DNA from: a virus | Virus record (IMG/VR): IMGVR_UViG_3300031688_000007 | Coordinates: 1 to 64,000 of that record | Length of the DNA: 64,000 bases | Reading direction: 5' to 3' (one strand) | Part shown: in pieces, positions 50,014 to 58,877 of the stretch | How the letters are laid out: every line of letters starts with the position of its first letter | How positions within the stretch are numbered: the first letter of the stretch is position 1 | The notes under the pieces: model-generated | What the model was told of the DNA's origin: nothing | Databases searched by the model: none | What the model saw: the letters and a program-made list of their open reading frames with translations, nothing else | Made by a program: the position numbers and the translations under genes

Positions 50014-52776
50014 TTATTCCTCGACTACTAGGTTATTGGAAGCTGAGATAGTTGAACCAACGGCTGATGTGGTGTTGTCTACTCTGCGTAATCCTTGGAA
50101 TACTGAGCGACCTGATGATGTGCCTACGTGGAGTAAGTTGGTTGTATCATCGTGAGCCAGAGCTTTGACAGCATCGGATGTGCCGTAGAGAGTTGCTTGT
50201 GCATTCTCTTGGAACAAAGGCTTCTCTGCTTCGTAGATGTCTTTGATCTGCTGGGCTGATGGGGCTGTTGCTGAGATACGGAAGAGGGCTGCACTGGAGT
50301 TGCCAAGGTGGTGAGATGCCTCGTACCCGACCACTACACTTGCGCCAACATTTGTAATAGAATTTGCCATAGGGCCAGTAGTACGTAAGATACCGTTAAC
50401 ATAGAAATAAACAACGCCAGACCTTCGGGCTACAGTAAGAAACTGCCAAGTTGAGCGTGTTAAAGGACTAGTAAAGACCGATGTATTATTAGTATAAAAA
50501 TAGTAGTTGTTAGCACTACTATCAATCCGTAAGCTCCACGCATTTGTTGCTGTGTTTGTAGATAGAACCCTGCTAAGAATAGATGCGTAGGTTGACACAT
50601 TCGATCCCACCTTTATCCAACCCATAATACTAAAATCACCAGTTCCGAAGTCTAGGTCACTGATGTAAGGCTGTACCAGAAAGTTACTCGTAGAGAATCC
50701 TGAGTAACCCACAAGGTCTGCACCAGTTGCTACTGGAGTCTTGGTGATTGTTCCGTGTACAGCTAGGCCGTTGGCGTTTACTGAGCGGTCATTGTCTGCT
50801 TCCTTGACTGAGATAGTATATGCAACAGTTGAGCCAGCAACAGGGCTACCATAGAAGTAAACTCCTGAAAGGCTCCCAGTTTGCACAAAGGTTAGGCTTC
50901 TAAGGGCTGTTGTTCCCTGCCCTGCAAATACGGATACATTAGAAGCTACATCGACTAGGCGTGTGTCATTATCTGCGGTAAACGCTGTGTCACACTGAAT
51001 ATCAATATTATATGCCTGACCTATAACACCATTAAAATTCACCCGTATATAGCCTGATGATGTACCAGAGTCTGAGTCTTCCGTTAGAGTAAATGTCAGG
51101 TCTCCACTGGTATATGTGTATGAAGCTAGCCTTGCTGCGCCAGCGAGTTGTGCATTACCACCCAACTCAGTACCTAAGTTCGTACTATCAGTATCACTCA
51201 ATGCTGCGAGTTTGATGTCACCGACCATGTAGCCTGTGTTGTAGTCTGAGGTGATGTAGGCTACTGAGCTATCAGGTGCGCTAGGATGGTTAGTTCCAGA
51301 GAACTTGTCTACATTAAGCAGGGTTAGCTTGTTGTTAAAGGCAAATGCCGTGTCGTGTATAGAAGCAACGATGTCATTACTTGAATCAGACAGGCTTGGG
51401 TTGGTGTTCAGAGCAGGTTTATTACCTGTGACTCCCCTAGCATCATAGCTAGTACCACCCACCAAAGTTGAAGCATATACACCTGAAGTGTCAGCAGAAG
51501 GAATGTCGATATACACCTTACGCCAGTACGTCTGTCCTGAGCCAGATTGTTGAGTTGCATAACTAATTTGGTTGCCCTTAAAAGAGATAGCCTTGGCCTT
51601 CTTATAAGTCTGAGTATGAGTTATATCAACCACGCTCCCATCATCCTTAATCACACTCACGCCACCATTGGTAGCCACTGCAATCGTTGGAATCGGTAGG
51701 CCAGTTGCGGAGTCTATAGGAGCATTGGGTAGCACTGTCATTGCTATGTCGTTGACTGCGTTACTAATAATATCTAGTGAAGGATTACCTAATGCTGTGC
51801 CTGCGGAGAAGGTGTGGCCTGACGTATTTCGTAAGGATAAAGGAGCCGTATCCACCCCTCCGTACAATCCATTGGTTAAGTGAGCTTGGCTTCTATCCAA
51901 AATAAAGTCTATGTCCACCAAACCCTGACTGTTTGGGGCTGTGCCAACTAACAACCTTGCGTTAAGCATTCCTGTGGAAGTATTACTTGTGCCTACTATC
52001 AATGAGTAGTTCCACCCACCTATTTGCGTAAACACCATCCACATAGGCATACTAGGATCATCACCATCGTAGATAGTAACCTTGTTAGACTCTGCAACAA
52101 TCACCGCAACCGCTGGGAACTCTTTACGAGAACCACGAGTTGATGTATTCAATGTTTCGTTGTACCAAGATGTGCCTTGTGTACGCTTGCGCCATGCTCC
52201 ACCATCTGAGTCTTTGCTAGTGTCGTAAACAAATACGTCTACTGCTGTGACTGATTTGGATTGGGCAATAGCAGTGAGGTCTACGTTGGTGAAGTCTACT
52301 GCATCTGTTGTTGCAACACCTTGGTTTAAAGCTTTAACAGCAGTAATGTTAGTTAGCTCACTATCCATTAATGCACCAGAGGAGGTTACATTAGCTGTGT
52401 CAGTTACATCTGCTGAGGCTTCAACGTTATCTAGCTTAGATCCATCTACAGATACATCACGCCCATCAAAGGTACTGTTAGTGGTAATGGCACCTGTCAT
52501 AGCTCCACCGGTAAGTGGTAGCTTTAGAGCAATGTTGTCTGTGACTGTAGTGGAGAATGCTGCATCATCACCTAACGCTGCTGCAAGTTCATTTAGTGTA
52601 TTGAGGGCATCTGGGGATGAGTCAACTAGGCTGCTCACTGCAGTAGATATTTCTGCAGCCAGGCCAGTTACCTTACTGTGGTCAACATCAGAGATCTTAA
52701 CGTTTGATATTGCACCATCTTTAACTTGTTCTGTATCTACATCATCAAAACCACTGACGTTACCTATGTAAGCCAT
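50014..52776 (-). CDS. Large tail fibre with laminin-G-like domain, 920 aa
   Basis: N-terminal about 130 residues: MAYIGNVSGFDDVDTEQV, then SPDALNTLNELAAALGDD and LPLTGGAMTGAI, closely similar to the 728-aa fibre. Residues about 710-860 form a LamG/concanavalin-like domain (LDFGTGDFSIMGWIKVG, WQFLTVARRSGVVYFYVNG, VVVGYEASHHLG), a sugar-binding sandwich. Between them lie beta-rich repeats. This is a likely adhesin for host polysaccharide. AAGGGGAAC before the ATG. Confidence 0.78.
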   Translation of the reverse strand: MAYIGNVSGFDDVDTEQVKDGAISNVKISDVDHSKVTGLAAEISTAVSSLVDSSPDALNTLNELAAALGDDAAFSTTVTDNIALKLPLTGGAMTGAITTNSTFDGRDVSVDGSKLDNVEASADVTDTANVTSSGALMDSELTNITAVKALNQGVATTDAVDFTNVDLTAIAQSKSVTAVDVFVYDTSKDSDGGAWRKRTQGTSWYNETLNTSTRGSRKEFPAVAVIVAESNKVTIYDGDDPSMPMWMVFTQIGGWNYSLIVGTSNTSTGMLNARLLVGTAPNSQGLVDIDFILDRSQAHLTNGLYGGVDTAPLSLRNTSGHTFSAGTALGNPSLDIISNAVNDIAMTVLPNAPIDSATGLPIPTIAVATNGGVSVIKDDGSVVDITHTQTYKKAKAISFKGNQISYATQQSGSGQTYWRKVYIDIPSADTSGVYASTLVGGTSYDARGVTGNKPALNTNPSLSDSSNDIVASIHDTAFAFNNKLTLLNVDKFSGTNHPSAPDSSVAYITSDYNTGYMVGDIKLAALSDTDSTNLGTELGGNAQLAGAARLASYTYTSGDLTFTLTEDSDSGTSSGYIRVNFNGVIGQAYNIDIQCDTAFTADNDTRLVDVASNVSVFAGQGTTALRSLTFVQTGSLSGVYFYGSPVAGSTVAYTISVKEADNDRSVNANGLAVHGTITKTPVATGADLVGYSGFSTSNFLVQPYISDLDFGTGDFSIMGWIKVGSNVSTYASILSRVLSTNTATNAWSLRIDSSANNYYFYTNNTSVFTSPLTRSTWQFLTVARRSGVVYFYVNGILRTTGPMANSITNVGASVVVGYEASHHLGNSSAALFRISATAPSAQQIKDIYEAEKPLFQENAQATLYGTSDAVKALAHDDTTNLLHVGTSSGRSVFQGLRRVDNTTSAVGSTISASNNLVVEE

Positions 52777-52786
52777 CTTGTTCCCC

Positions 52787-53110
52787 TTAAGCGATTTCTA
52801 GGATACTTGCGAACACTTCAAGGTCACCTGCAGTTGATGCAGTTAATCCAATAATATCACCAGCTTCTAGGTTCATTGGTTTGTCTAGTAGTAGCGTAGC
52901 ATCTGCCGGTACTGGTACAGTCTTAGCTACATGACGGTATGTTGTGCCACCATCTACGGTGATCTCAACTGTTACATCAGCATCATCAACACCATCAATG
53001 TTAGAGATGTATAGTGCGTGAATAACAGCCTGTGTGTTTGCTGGGCAGGTGTATAGGGTAGTACGTGAGGTACCAATTGCCATGCCTGCGTTCTTAAATG
53101 TATTCGCCAT
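52787..53110 (-). CDS. Small tail/virion structural protein, 107 aa
   Basis: The 107-residue protein is mostly beta strands (TTLYTCPANTQAVIHALYIS, DVTVEITVDGG) in the pattern of a small tail-decoration or adaptor domain common in marine phages. GGAGGCTAACC precedes the ATG. No catalytic motif. Role inferred from neighbours. Confidence 0.6.
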   Translation of the reverse strand: MANTFKNAGMAIGTSRTTLYTCPANTQAVIHALYISNIDGVDDADVTVEITVDGGTTYRHVAKTVPVPADATLLLDKPMNLEAGDIIGLTASTAGDLEVFASILEIA

Positions 53111-53114
53111 TTGG

Positions 53115-53495
53115 TTAGCCTCCTAGAGCTATAGCCATTGCTACGGAAGCACCAATGGGATCATGTACTGTGCTTTCAGCGGCTGTACTCTCTGTAAGGA
53201 GATCTGTTATTAAGCCAGCTGTAATTCGTATTTGAACATGTGACCCAGTTATCCAAGATAACGCTGTGGTGCTCTCATGTCCTCGTACTATAGTGCATGT
53301 AGTGCCAGATACGGCAGTACACTTAACAATTTCAGTAACTGAGTTAAGGTTATCTGACAGCGTTAAGTACATCACATCTCCCCCACCTAGTGTAGGAAAG
53401 GTAGAAGTGCTTGCAACAGAAAGAGTAGTAACTGTACTATTTATAGCTGCAGCTAGGGTAGACCTAGCATTGTTACTGTACTTAATCGCCATCAT
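53115..53495 (-). CDS. Tail-associated structural protein, 126 aa
   Basis: Beta-rich product (starts MMAIKYSNNARSTLAAAINS) with TTLSVASTSTFPTLGGGD and a C-terminal TAESTVHDPIGAS helix; typical of tail baseplate/adaptor genes in marine phages. Two Met codons in tandem make the first residue ambiguous. AAGGGGAAC lies upstream. Function not known. Confidence 0.6.
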   Translation of the reverse strand: MMAIKYSNNARSTLAAAINSTVTTLSVASTSTFPTLGGGDVMYLTLSDNLNSVTEIVKCTAVSGTTCTIVRGHESTTALSWITGSHVQIRITAGLITDLLTESTAAESTVHDPIGASVAMAIALGG

Positions 53496-53502
53496 GTTCC
53501 CC

Positions 53503-53934
53503 TTAAGAGATTGTTACATCCCATACGATAGTAACAGTATCGTCTGCACCCTTGTTAACTACTGGGAACACTGTACGTGCAAGCATCGTACCACCAGATG
53601 AGGCAGAGAATAAGCCTGCTTCAGTTAACGCACCGGTACCATCACCTGGTGACCATGTACATGAGTAGGATACTACTGCGTTTGTAACAGTGCCACCAGA
53701 GGTTGCAAGTGCATTACGATCTAACTCAGATCCTAAAGCTGCGTCCGCTGCTACCGCTGCTGCAGTGCCAGTACCAACACCCATATGGGTAAGAGGTGTA
53801 ACCGTACCACCTTGTAAATTAGCAGCAACTAACTCTTTACCAGAGGTTACTACTAGGTTTCTAATGTCACGCACAACTTCGCCGTTCAAGGAGACAGTCA
53901 GCGCACCAGTTAGAGATAGCTTATCGTTAAGCAT
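53503..53934 (-). CDS. Tail structural protein, 143 aa
   Basis: A 143-residue beta-rich protein (starts MLNDKLSLTGALTVSLNG). The features VTSGKELVAANLQGG and LTEAGLFSASSGGTMLARTVFP are common to short phage tail or fibre-connector proteins. GGAGAAG before the ATG. Neighbour to similar-size structural genes. Confidence 0.6.
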   Translation of the reverse strand: MLNDKLSLTGALTVSLNGEVVRDIRNLVVTSGKELVAANLQGGTVTPLTHMGVGTGTAAAVAADAALGSELDRNALATSGGTVTNAVVSYSCTWSPGDGTGALTEAGLFSASSGGTMLARTVFPVVNKGADDTVTIVWDVTIS

Positions 53935-53946
53935 TGATCTTCTCCT

Positions 53947-55113
53947 TTACCCGAAGGTGCTTTCATTAAATGGAATGTTATTAAATAACATTAAGTTGCC
54001 TGGGACATATGATACATTAAATGCATCAGATACTATAGCAACATCAGTTGCCTCTTTAGAGGACTGAATACTTAGTAAGTCACTAATAACAGTGACGTTA
54101 CCCTTGTGTAGTGTGGCTTGATCCATGAAGCCAAACGCATCATCCACCGCCACAGCATCCGTGAAGAATTTGTGCATGGTCTTTGCGACTTGATCTACTG
54201 TCACAGCAGAATCTATGATTTTACTAATAATACTCTTTTTAAGCAGTGTAAGCACACTGGTTGCATCAGATTTATTCAGAGTATTGGATAGAGCTACTTG
54301 ATCTGCCAATTCGCCTGTTGCATCTGATAGAGGTTTTATTAGGATACTGCGCACAGTCTCTGTAACTAATGGAGCATCCACAAGTACATGTATCATCACT
54401 TTTCTAAGAGAGTCTGCAAACATCACAGTATCACTAAGCGCCTTGTCAGTATTGATATGGTTCAACATATCAACTGTAGACATAGTGTCTGCTTTAAGGA
54501 TGCTAAGGGCTAATGTAGTATGATCTACAGTGCCTACAATATTATGTTTAGTACCATTATAGAACTTATCAATACCTGCAAAGTCGTCTAAGGCAACGTA
54601 GTCTTGGAAGTGTCTAACGTAGCTAGCAACAAGGTCAAATGTATCAGAGGAGGCAACTGAATCGTTGAATGCCTTAATAGTTGTGACATCAAACACATCA
54701 CTAAGGAATGTATTATCTGCAAAGACCTTATGGAGGGCTAGACGGAAGATGTCAGTCACTACAGAGCCGTCTAAGAGGGGTTTGCGTATATCGAGCACAC
54801 TGGCCTCGATTACACCTATAACCTCTCCTACGGCCTTATTTAGGGCTAGTGCGTACGTATCTGGAGCGCTTAAGCTCTCATGCTTAGCTAAAGAGATGTG
54901 TGCGAAGTAATCCTCACTAACTGAGGCTAAATCGTGAAGGATTCGGTTCTTTGTATCAGGATCCAAGAAAACATTAGTCATCTCTGGATCTGAATAGGTG
55001 AGTGTACCGACCTCAAGTTTCACGTAGGCAAGGTTAGCTACTTCAAGCTGTTGATATACTAGAGCAGCTACCTCAAGATTGACTCGCTCTAGTAAGCCTA
55101 TCTTAATAGCCAT
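53947..55113 (-). CDS. Asp-rich degenerate-repeat virion protein, 388 aa
   Basis: Nearly the whole protein is built of degenerate units of about 25-40 residues, each with a short hydrophobic helix and a motif like SDVFDV/SDTFDL/ADSLRK (e.g. FLSDVFDVTTIKAFNDS, SDTFDLVASYVRHF, VDDAFGFMDQ). Such repeats are common in marine-phage structural proteins. It should be a rod- or spring-like tail component. Its start overlaps the previous stop (TAATG). Confidence 0.6.
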   Translation of the reverse strand: MAIKIGLLERVNLEVAALVYQQLEVANLAYVKLEVGTLTYSDPEMTNVFLDPDTKNRILHDLASVSEDYFAHISLAKHESLSAPDTYALALNKAVGEVIGVIEASVLDIRKPLLDGSVVTDIFRLALHKVFADNTFLSDVFDVTTIKAFNDSVASSDTFDLVASYVRHFQDYVALDDFAGIDKFYNGTKHNIVGTVDHTTLALSILKADTMSTVDMLNHINTDKALSDTVMFADSLRKVMIHVLVDAPLVTETVRSILIKPLSDATGELADQVALSNTLNKSDATSVLTLLKKSIISKIIDSAVTVDQVAKTMHKFFTDAVAVDDAFGFMDQATLHKGNVTVISDLLSIQSSKEATDVAIVSDAFNVSYVPGNLMLFNNIPFNESTFG

Positions 55114-55490
55114 TAGTAGTCCTCGCGCACCTCAAACTTCAACTCATCGAATACGGTCTGCACCTTACCATCTATGTAGGTCAGCTCAATCTCACCTGTA
55201 AAGATGCCCGCTGTATCTAACGAGGCCGTAGGCCACTGCATGAATACCTTACCTGATGTGTACGGAGCAATTCGGTACATCGAGATTGAGACCTTAACCG
55301 TAGCACCACCTAGTGGGCGTACTTTAAGTACTACGGTGGCTACGTTAGTCAGATCGACAGCAATGTTATCGGTACCATCTGTTAGAGTTAAATTAAGCTC
55401 AGGAGACGTGTCATTGCGGACTAACTTAAGCGTGTGACTATAGCTGTGTGATACAGCCTCTGAGTTAGTGCCTGTAGATATTAACGCCAT
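55113..55490 (-). CDS. Baseplate/fibre-adaptor domain protein, 125 aa
   Basis: Beta-sandwich protein with LVRNDTSPELNLTLTDGTD, AVDLTNVATVVLKVRP and AGIFTGEIELTYIDGKVQTV, the strand order seen in BppU-N-like adaptor domains of phage baseplates and receptor-binding assemblies. It ends in FEVREDY. Overlapping start/stop codons with both neighbours show translational coupling. Function inferred from fold pattern. Confidence 0.65.
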   Translation of the reverse strand: MALISTGTNSEAVSHSYSHTLKLVRNDTSPELNLTLTDGTDNIAVDLTNVATVVLKVRPLGGATVKVSISMYRIAPYTSGKVFMQWPTASLDTAGIFTGEIELTYIDGKVQTVFDELKFEVREDY

Positions 55491-56107
55491 TACGCGAAAC
55501 CTCGTTCTCTTAATTTATCAACACTATTAAACATTTGTGCCTTGTAGCCAAACTTCCGTGCTTTACCCAACTCAACTTCATACTGGGTCTGGTACTTAGA
55601 TGCGGCGCCACCTTCGGACATGTTGACTGATCCATGGGCTAAATAAGCCACATAGTTGGTCAGTACCTCCATTATACCATCACTGATAGCAATTTCGTCT
55701 GTAACATCTGTGATCTCGCTGAAATCCTTCAGGTAAATCACAGAGATAGAAGTGACCTTGTTATTAGGATCATCCCGGTGGCCTACAAAGGAAATCTTGT
55801 TGTAGCTGGATGTGAATACACTACGTGGGTCACCCTCTACATCAAGAGGTAGCTCTGTACCATCTTGGTCGTAGACAGCAGTAACACGTAGTATTAACGG
55901 GTCAGTTATCTCGTAAGTGTACACACCTGTTGTAACTGCGAAGGCTGCTTCTTGCTCTAAGATATTTAACTCAGAGTTGACCTTCTTCAGTCCTCGATTA
56001 ACATACGAAAAGATTTTGTCTAGATTGGCCTGCACGGTGATGTCACTAACAGCTAAGTCAGACAGCTCACCAAAGCGTAGGTAATCTAATAGTCGAGAGA
56101 CCTTCAT
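55490..56107 (-). CDS. Head-tail adaptor-like protein, 205 aa
   Basis: N-terminal helices, a strand region (VYTYEITDPLILRVTAVYD) and C-terminal helices with ISDGIMEVLTNYVAYLAHG and YEVELGKARKFGYKAQ match the pattern of phage adaptor/tubular connector proteins (DUF6682-like) that sit below the portal. The gene is the first behind the promoter at 56140. AAGGTG before the ATG. Assignment from pattern; moderate. Confidence 0.6.
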   Translation of the reverse strand: MKVSRLLDYLRFGELSDLAVSDITVQANLDKIFSYVNRGLKKVNSELNILEQEAAFAVTTGVYTYEITDPLILRVTAVYDQDGTELPLDVEGDPRSVFTSSYNKISFVGHRDDPNNKVTSISVIYLKDFSEITDVTDEIAISDGIMEVLTNYVAYLAHGSVNMSEGGAASKYQTQYEVELGKARKFGYKAQMFNSVDKLRERGFA

Positions 56108-56139
56108 TAGTGCACCTTATAAATATTGAATAGATTCAA

Positions 56140-56167
56140 ATTATACATAACTACCTGCTTAATGCAA
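56140..56167 (-). promoter_or_regulatory. Sigma70-like late promoter before the adaptor gene
   Basis: On the minus strand TTGCAT, 16-base spacer, TATAAT, in the 64-base gap upstream of the 205-aa gene. The -10 is perfect and the -35 has 4 of 6 consensus bases. Drives the tail operon to the left. Confidence 0.6.
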
Positions 56168-56171
56168 TTCA

Positions 56172-56765
56172 TTACGGCTCAAGCACCGTTATACGCGCTG
56201 CTAGGCTGGTCATCGTATCTGACCCTACTTGCACCTCTGTAGCTGTTAGTGTGCCGGCAACTGTAGCACCTGCTGCACTAGTGCTGAGCTTAGTAACGTT
56301 GCTGTAGTTCAAGGAGGTGACAGTTGGAGTTAATGCTACTCCGGTTAGTCCACCACATACCAATGCCCAAGAGCCTGGAGCCACTAAGTAAGCACCACTA
56401 TCCTGGTCAGCAGTAAATGCAATACCGGGTGTATTTGCAGCACCTGAGCTGAACTTACCTGTACCTACCGTATCACGTACAGTAGCGTAGTCGCCTATTA
56501 AGGTCTGAACCTGGGTAACCAAAGCAGGTACCATGCCCTGTGTTGGAATTACGGAGTAAGTAGCAGTCGCTGCAGTTGCACTAGTGTACGCAGAGTTTAG
56601 CGTAAGCTGAGTGTCTGTAGCAATGCTTAGCACCTCATAAAGGTTCTTATCAGGCCCATAAAAGATATGCCCTGTCTTAACAGTAGATAGGAAGCTAGTT
56701 CCAACACCTGTTACTGTTGCTGAGTTATTGGTAACTGATACTGTGCCTACGCTATACCAAGCCAT
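56172..56765 (-). CDS. Tail fibre-related protein, 197 aa
   Basis: N-terminal pattern WYSVGTVSVTNNSATVTGVG and VKTGHIFYGPDKNLYEV is that of phage tail/fibre N-terminal domains; the C-terminal part (YSNVTKLSTSAAGATVAG) resembles a fibre tip with intramolecular coiling. AGGAAG before the ATG, behind a promoter candidate. Probably a tail or fibre subunit. Confidence 0.65.
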   Translation of the reverse strand: MAWYSVGTVSVTNNSATVTGVGTSFLSTVKTGHIFYGPDKNLYEVLSIATDTQLTLNSAYTSATAATATYSVIPTQGMVPALVTQVQTLIGDYATVRDTVGTGKFSSGAANTPGIAFTADQDSGAYLVAPGSWALVCGGLTGVALTPTVTSLNYSNVTKLSTSAAGATVAGTLTATEVQVGSDTMTSLAARITVLEP

Positions 56766-56779
56766 GGTGTTTACTTCCT

Positions 56780-56808
56780 ATATTAATCAATAATTTTATG
56801 CGTGTAAA
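56780..56808 (-). promoter_or_regulatory. Sigma70-like late promoter before the 197-aa gene
   Basis: On the minus strand TTTACA, 17-base spacer, TAATAT. Five of six and four of six matches to consensus, correct spacing, in an AT-rich 54-base gap. Confidence 0.5.
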
Positions 56809-56819
56809 TGTAGCATATA

Positions 56820-57476
56820 TTAAGTATCTATGTAATTTCCATCTCGGAATAATCTTGCTAAGTCTATTCGGTTACTTCTTCTACATAGAAATACGTGCCT
56901 ACTTCTAAGTGTTTCATACGGACTACTTCCAGAGTACTCACTGTAATTTCTAACAGAGAGTACAACTCCAGATGTGCTAACTAACATAGTATACGCACTT
57001 GACTCACTAGCGTTGTCTGGAGAAAAGCCAAAGTCTTCTGTGGCTACTTGTGGCCGCATAGCTACAATGTATTCTTTAAAAGTATCAAACCCTGTGGGAG
57101 GCGTATTTCTGTATTCTTCATACGGTTCCATTACAGATAATACAAAAGATCTACTTGGTTTCCACGTAGGTTGCTCGTCTGTAAATAATTGGTTAGCTAG
57201 AAAATATGATTTTCCTGTACTTAAAACAAATAGTCTGTGGGCAGATACAGTAGGTATTCCAAGCATATCCTTACATACGTTGTTTGGTACACAGGTTCTT
57301 ATACACTCTAAATTAAACACTTCATGTATATAAGATTCTGTAACTGAAGAATAGTCCTCTATTACCTCATTTGGAAAAAATGCCTTAAGGTAATTAAAGG
57401 CTTCAATGCCTCTTTCAGAAGTAACACCGTAGTTTTGGGCAGACTGTCCTGTATTACTTATCATCAAGTCACTCAT
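56820..57476 (-). CDS. Hypothetical protein, 218 aa (AT-rich)
   Basis: I do not recognise this protein. It has no signal or membrane segment, and is rich in Ser, Tyr and Phe with several Cys. Its coding DNA looks more AT-rich than neighbouring fibre genes (many AAA, TAT and ATA codons), hinting at recent gain. It is coupled to the 65-aa gene upstream via ATGA. It may be a tail-associated or accessory (moron) protein. Confidence 0.55.
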   Translation of the reverse strand: MSDLMISNTGQSAQNYGVTSERGIEAFNYLKAFFPNEVIEDYSSVTESYIHEVFNLECIRTCVPNNVCKDMLGIPTVSAHRLFVLSTGKSYFLANQLFTDEQPTWKPSRSFVLSVMEPYEEYRNTPPTGFDTFKEYIVAMRPQVATEDFGFSPDNASESSAYTMLVSTSGVVLSVRNYSEYSGSSPYETLRSRHVFLCRRSNRIDLARLFRDGNYIDT

Positions 57477-57670
57477 AGCCAGTTTCCTGCTTTTAAATGA
57501 GTGATAAGTTCTTCCTCAATGTTTAAGTCATCTGCAACAAATATAGTAGATGTCACTGTAGTTTTGGTCTTAGTGTTATCGTCTTTCATAACAGATTTAG
57601 ACACTTTGTATAAAACTAATGTTCCATCACTTACAACATCTTCTTTTATTACCTTAAATGGTTTAATCAT
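57473..57670 (-). CDS. Small hypothetical protein, 65 aa
   Basis: The start at MIKPFKVIKE lies within the last codons of the upstream gene; an in-frame ATG 6 codons earlier is less likely. Sequence is beta-strand-like with many Lys and Thr (DDNTKTKTTVTSTIFVADD). AT-rich like the following gene, and coupled to it. Not recognised. Confidence 0.5.
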   Translation of the reverse strand: MIKPFKVIKEDVVSDGTLVLYKVSKSVMKDDNTKTKTTVTSTIFVADDLNIEEELITHLKAGNWL

Positions 57671-58583
57671 AGTAGCTCGCATCGCCAATTATAACAGTGT
57701 TATTGAATGTATTTATTGTCTCATTACTATAAGGCCAGCTACCACCGGAGGCTGAGCTACCCCCTGTTCCAATACCAATTGCATAAGAGTCTGTATTGTA
57801 CGTCCAATGGCACCCCCAATCGGATACACACCAAGTTGACTTCAACGAGCCTGAGCTCCATTGTATAACGTTCCTATAGAACGCCCAATAGTAACTATCA
57901 TATTCGTACTCTCTCAGTAAACCAATACAGTTGCCCTTTACACTTATACCATCACAGACACTATCGGTCGTAGATACATGGATTTCCCTTTCTGCCTGAG
58001 CATTAGATGAGAAAAAGAATAGGGGCTTTGTGGGCAGACTAGTGCTGTATGAAGATGTATTGTCAGGTACAAAGGAGGCACTATAAGTGGCAACTGCTGT
58101 ACTGCAACTCTCAGAGCTAAGGCCCGAGGAAGAGTAACTACTACTCGGTTGGCTAGGTTGTGATAAGGTAACAAGCCCCGTCACCAGTAAGGGGGTTGCC
58201 CGGCTATCAAAGGTGACTTGGTTACTATTATTGAAGACCTGTACGCCGTATGTGTCCCCTGAAGATGTTACAGCAGCCGTTGCAAAGATATAGATCTCAG
58301 GATTAACGCCATTAGTTAGCACCTCAACATCCCACACTCCAGATGACACACTTCTAACCGCAGTTATAGCACAGCTGTTACCGGAGGGTACATGAAAGAA
58401 TGGTACAGGTGTCTCGCTAAGATTGAACCTATAGCGCATCAATTTAACCCCACCAAATATACCACTTGAATTCCTGTCAGTGTAGTCTGGTGATGTCTTC
58501 TTCTGCTTAAAGTGCAGGTTCTTAAATTCAGATGATATTAAGACCTGGCCAGCTGCATTAGTAGCCTCTAATCCGTAACTCAT
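57663..58583 (-). CDS. Tail/fibre tip protein with low-complexity Ser region, 306 aa
   Basis: Starts MSYGLEATNAAGQVLISSEF, a common opening for phage tail-tip proteins (DUF6453-like). The middle has SQPSQPSSSYSSSGLSSES, a Ser-rich linker, then a cysteine-containing domain (CDGISVKGNCIGLL, WCVSDWGCHWTYN) and a Gly/Ser-rich end. Overlaps the upstream gene by ATGA. Probably a tail-tip or receptor-contact protein. Confidence 0.6.
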   Translation of the reverse strand: MSYGLEATNAAGQVLISSEFKNLHFKQKKTSPDYTDRNSSGIFGGVKLMRYRFNLSETPVPFFHVPSGNSCAITAVRSVSSGVWDVEVLTNGVNPEIYIFATAAVTSSGDTYGVQVFNNSNQVTFDSRATPLLVTGLVTLSQPSQPSSSYSSSGLSSESCSTAVATYSASFVPDNTSSYSTSLPTKPLFFFSSNAQAEREIHVSTTDSVCDGISVKGNCIGLLREYEYDSYYWAFYRNVIQWSSGSLKSTWCVSDWGCHWTYNTDSYAIGIGTGGSSASGGSWPYSNETINTFNNTVIIGDASYYD

Positions 58584-58867
58584 CGCATTAACACTAGGAT
58601 GTACATAGATTCTGATCCCCCACTTATACTAATTGTTGTATTTCCGTTACTAAGGGTAGCTGTGTGTGAGGTAGCCTTCCTTGTGGAGTAAGGCGGGTCA
58701 ATGAAAAACATGCCTACTTTGACCTCCTTGCCTGATAGTGAACTAAAGGTTCGTGTGTCAGAGGATCCAGCACCAACTGAATAAAAGTCTACTTGGTTCC
58801 ATGTAACAGAGCTGGAGTCGTACTCTATGCTTGAGTCCGCTCCCCACATTCTAAATCCATAACTCAT
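58580..58867 (-). CDS. Small tail-tip protein, 95 aa
   Basis: A 95-residue beta-rich protein that opens MSYGFRMWGADSSIEYDSSS, the same MSYG-type opening as its neighbour, so the two may be distantly related tip domains. Located directly behind the large tip-like protein. Function unknown. Confidence 0.55.
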   Translation of the reverse strand: MSYGFRMWGADSSIEYDSSSVTWNQVDFYSVGAGSSDTRTFSSLSGKEVKVGMFFIDPPYSTRKATSHTATLSNGNTTISISGGSESMYILVLMR

Positions 58868-58877
58868 ATAGTGTACC

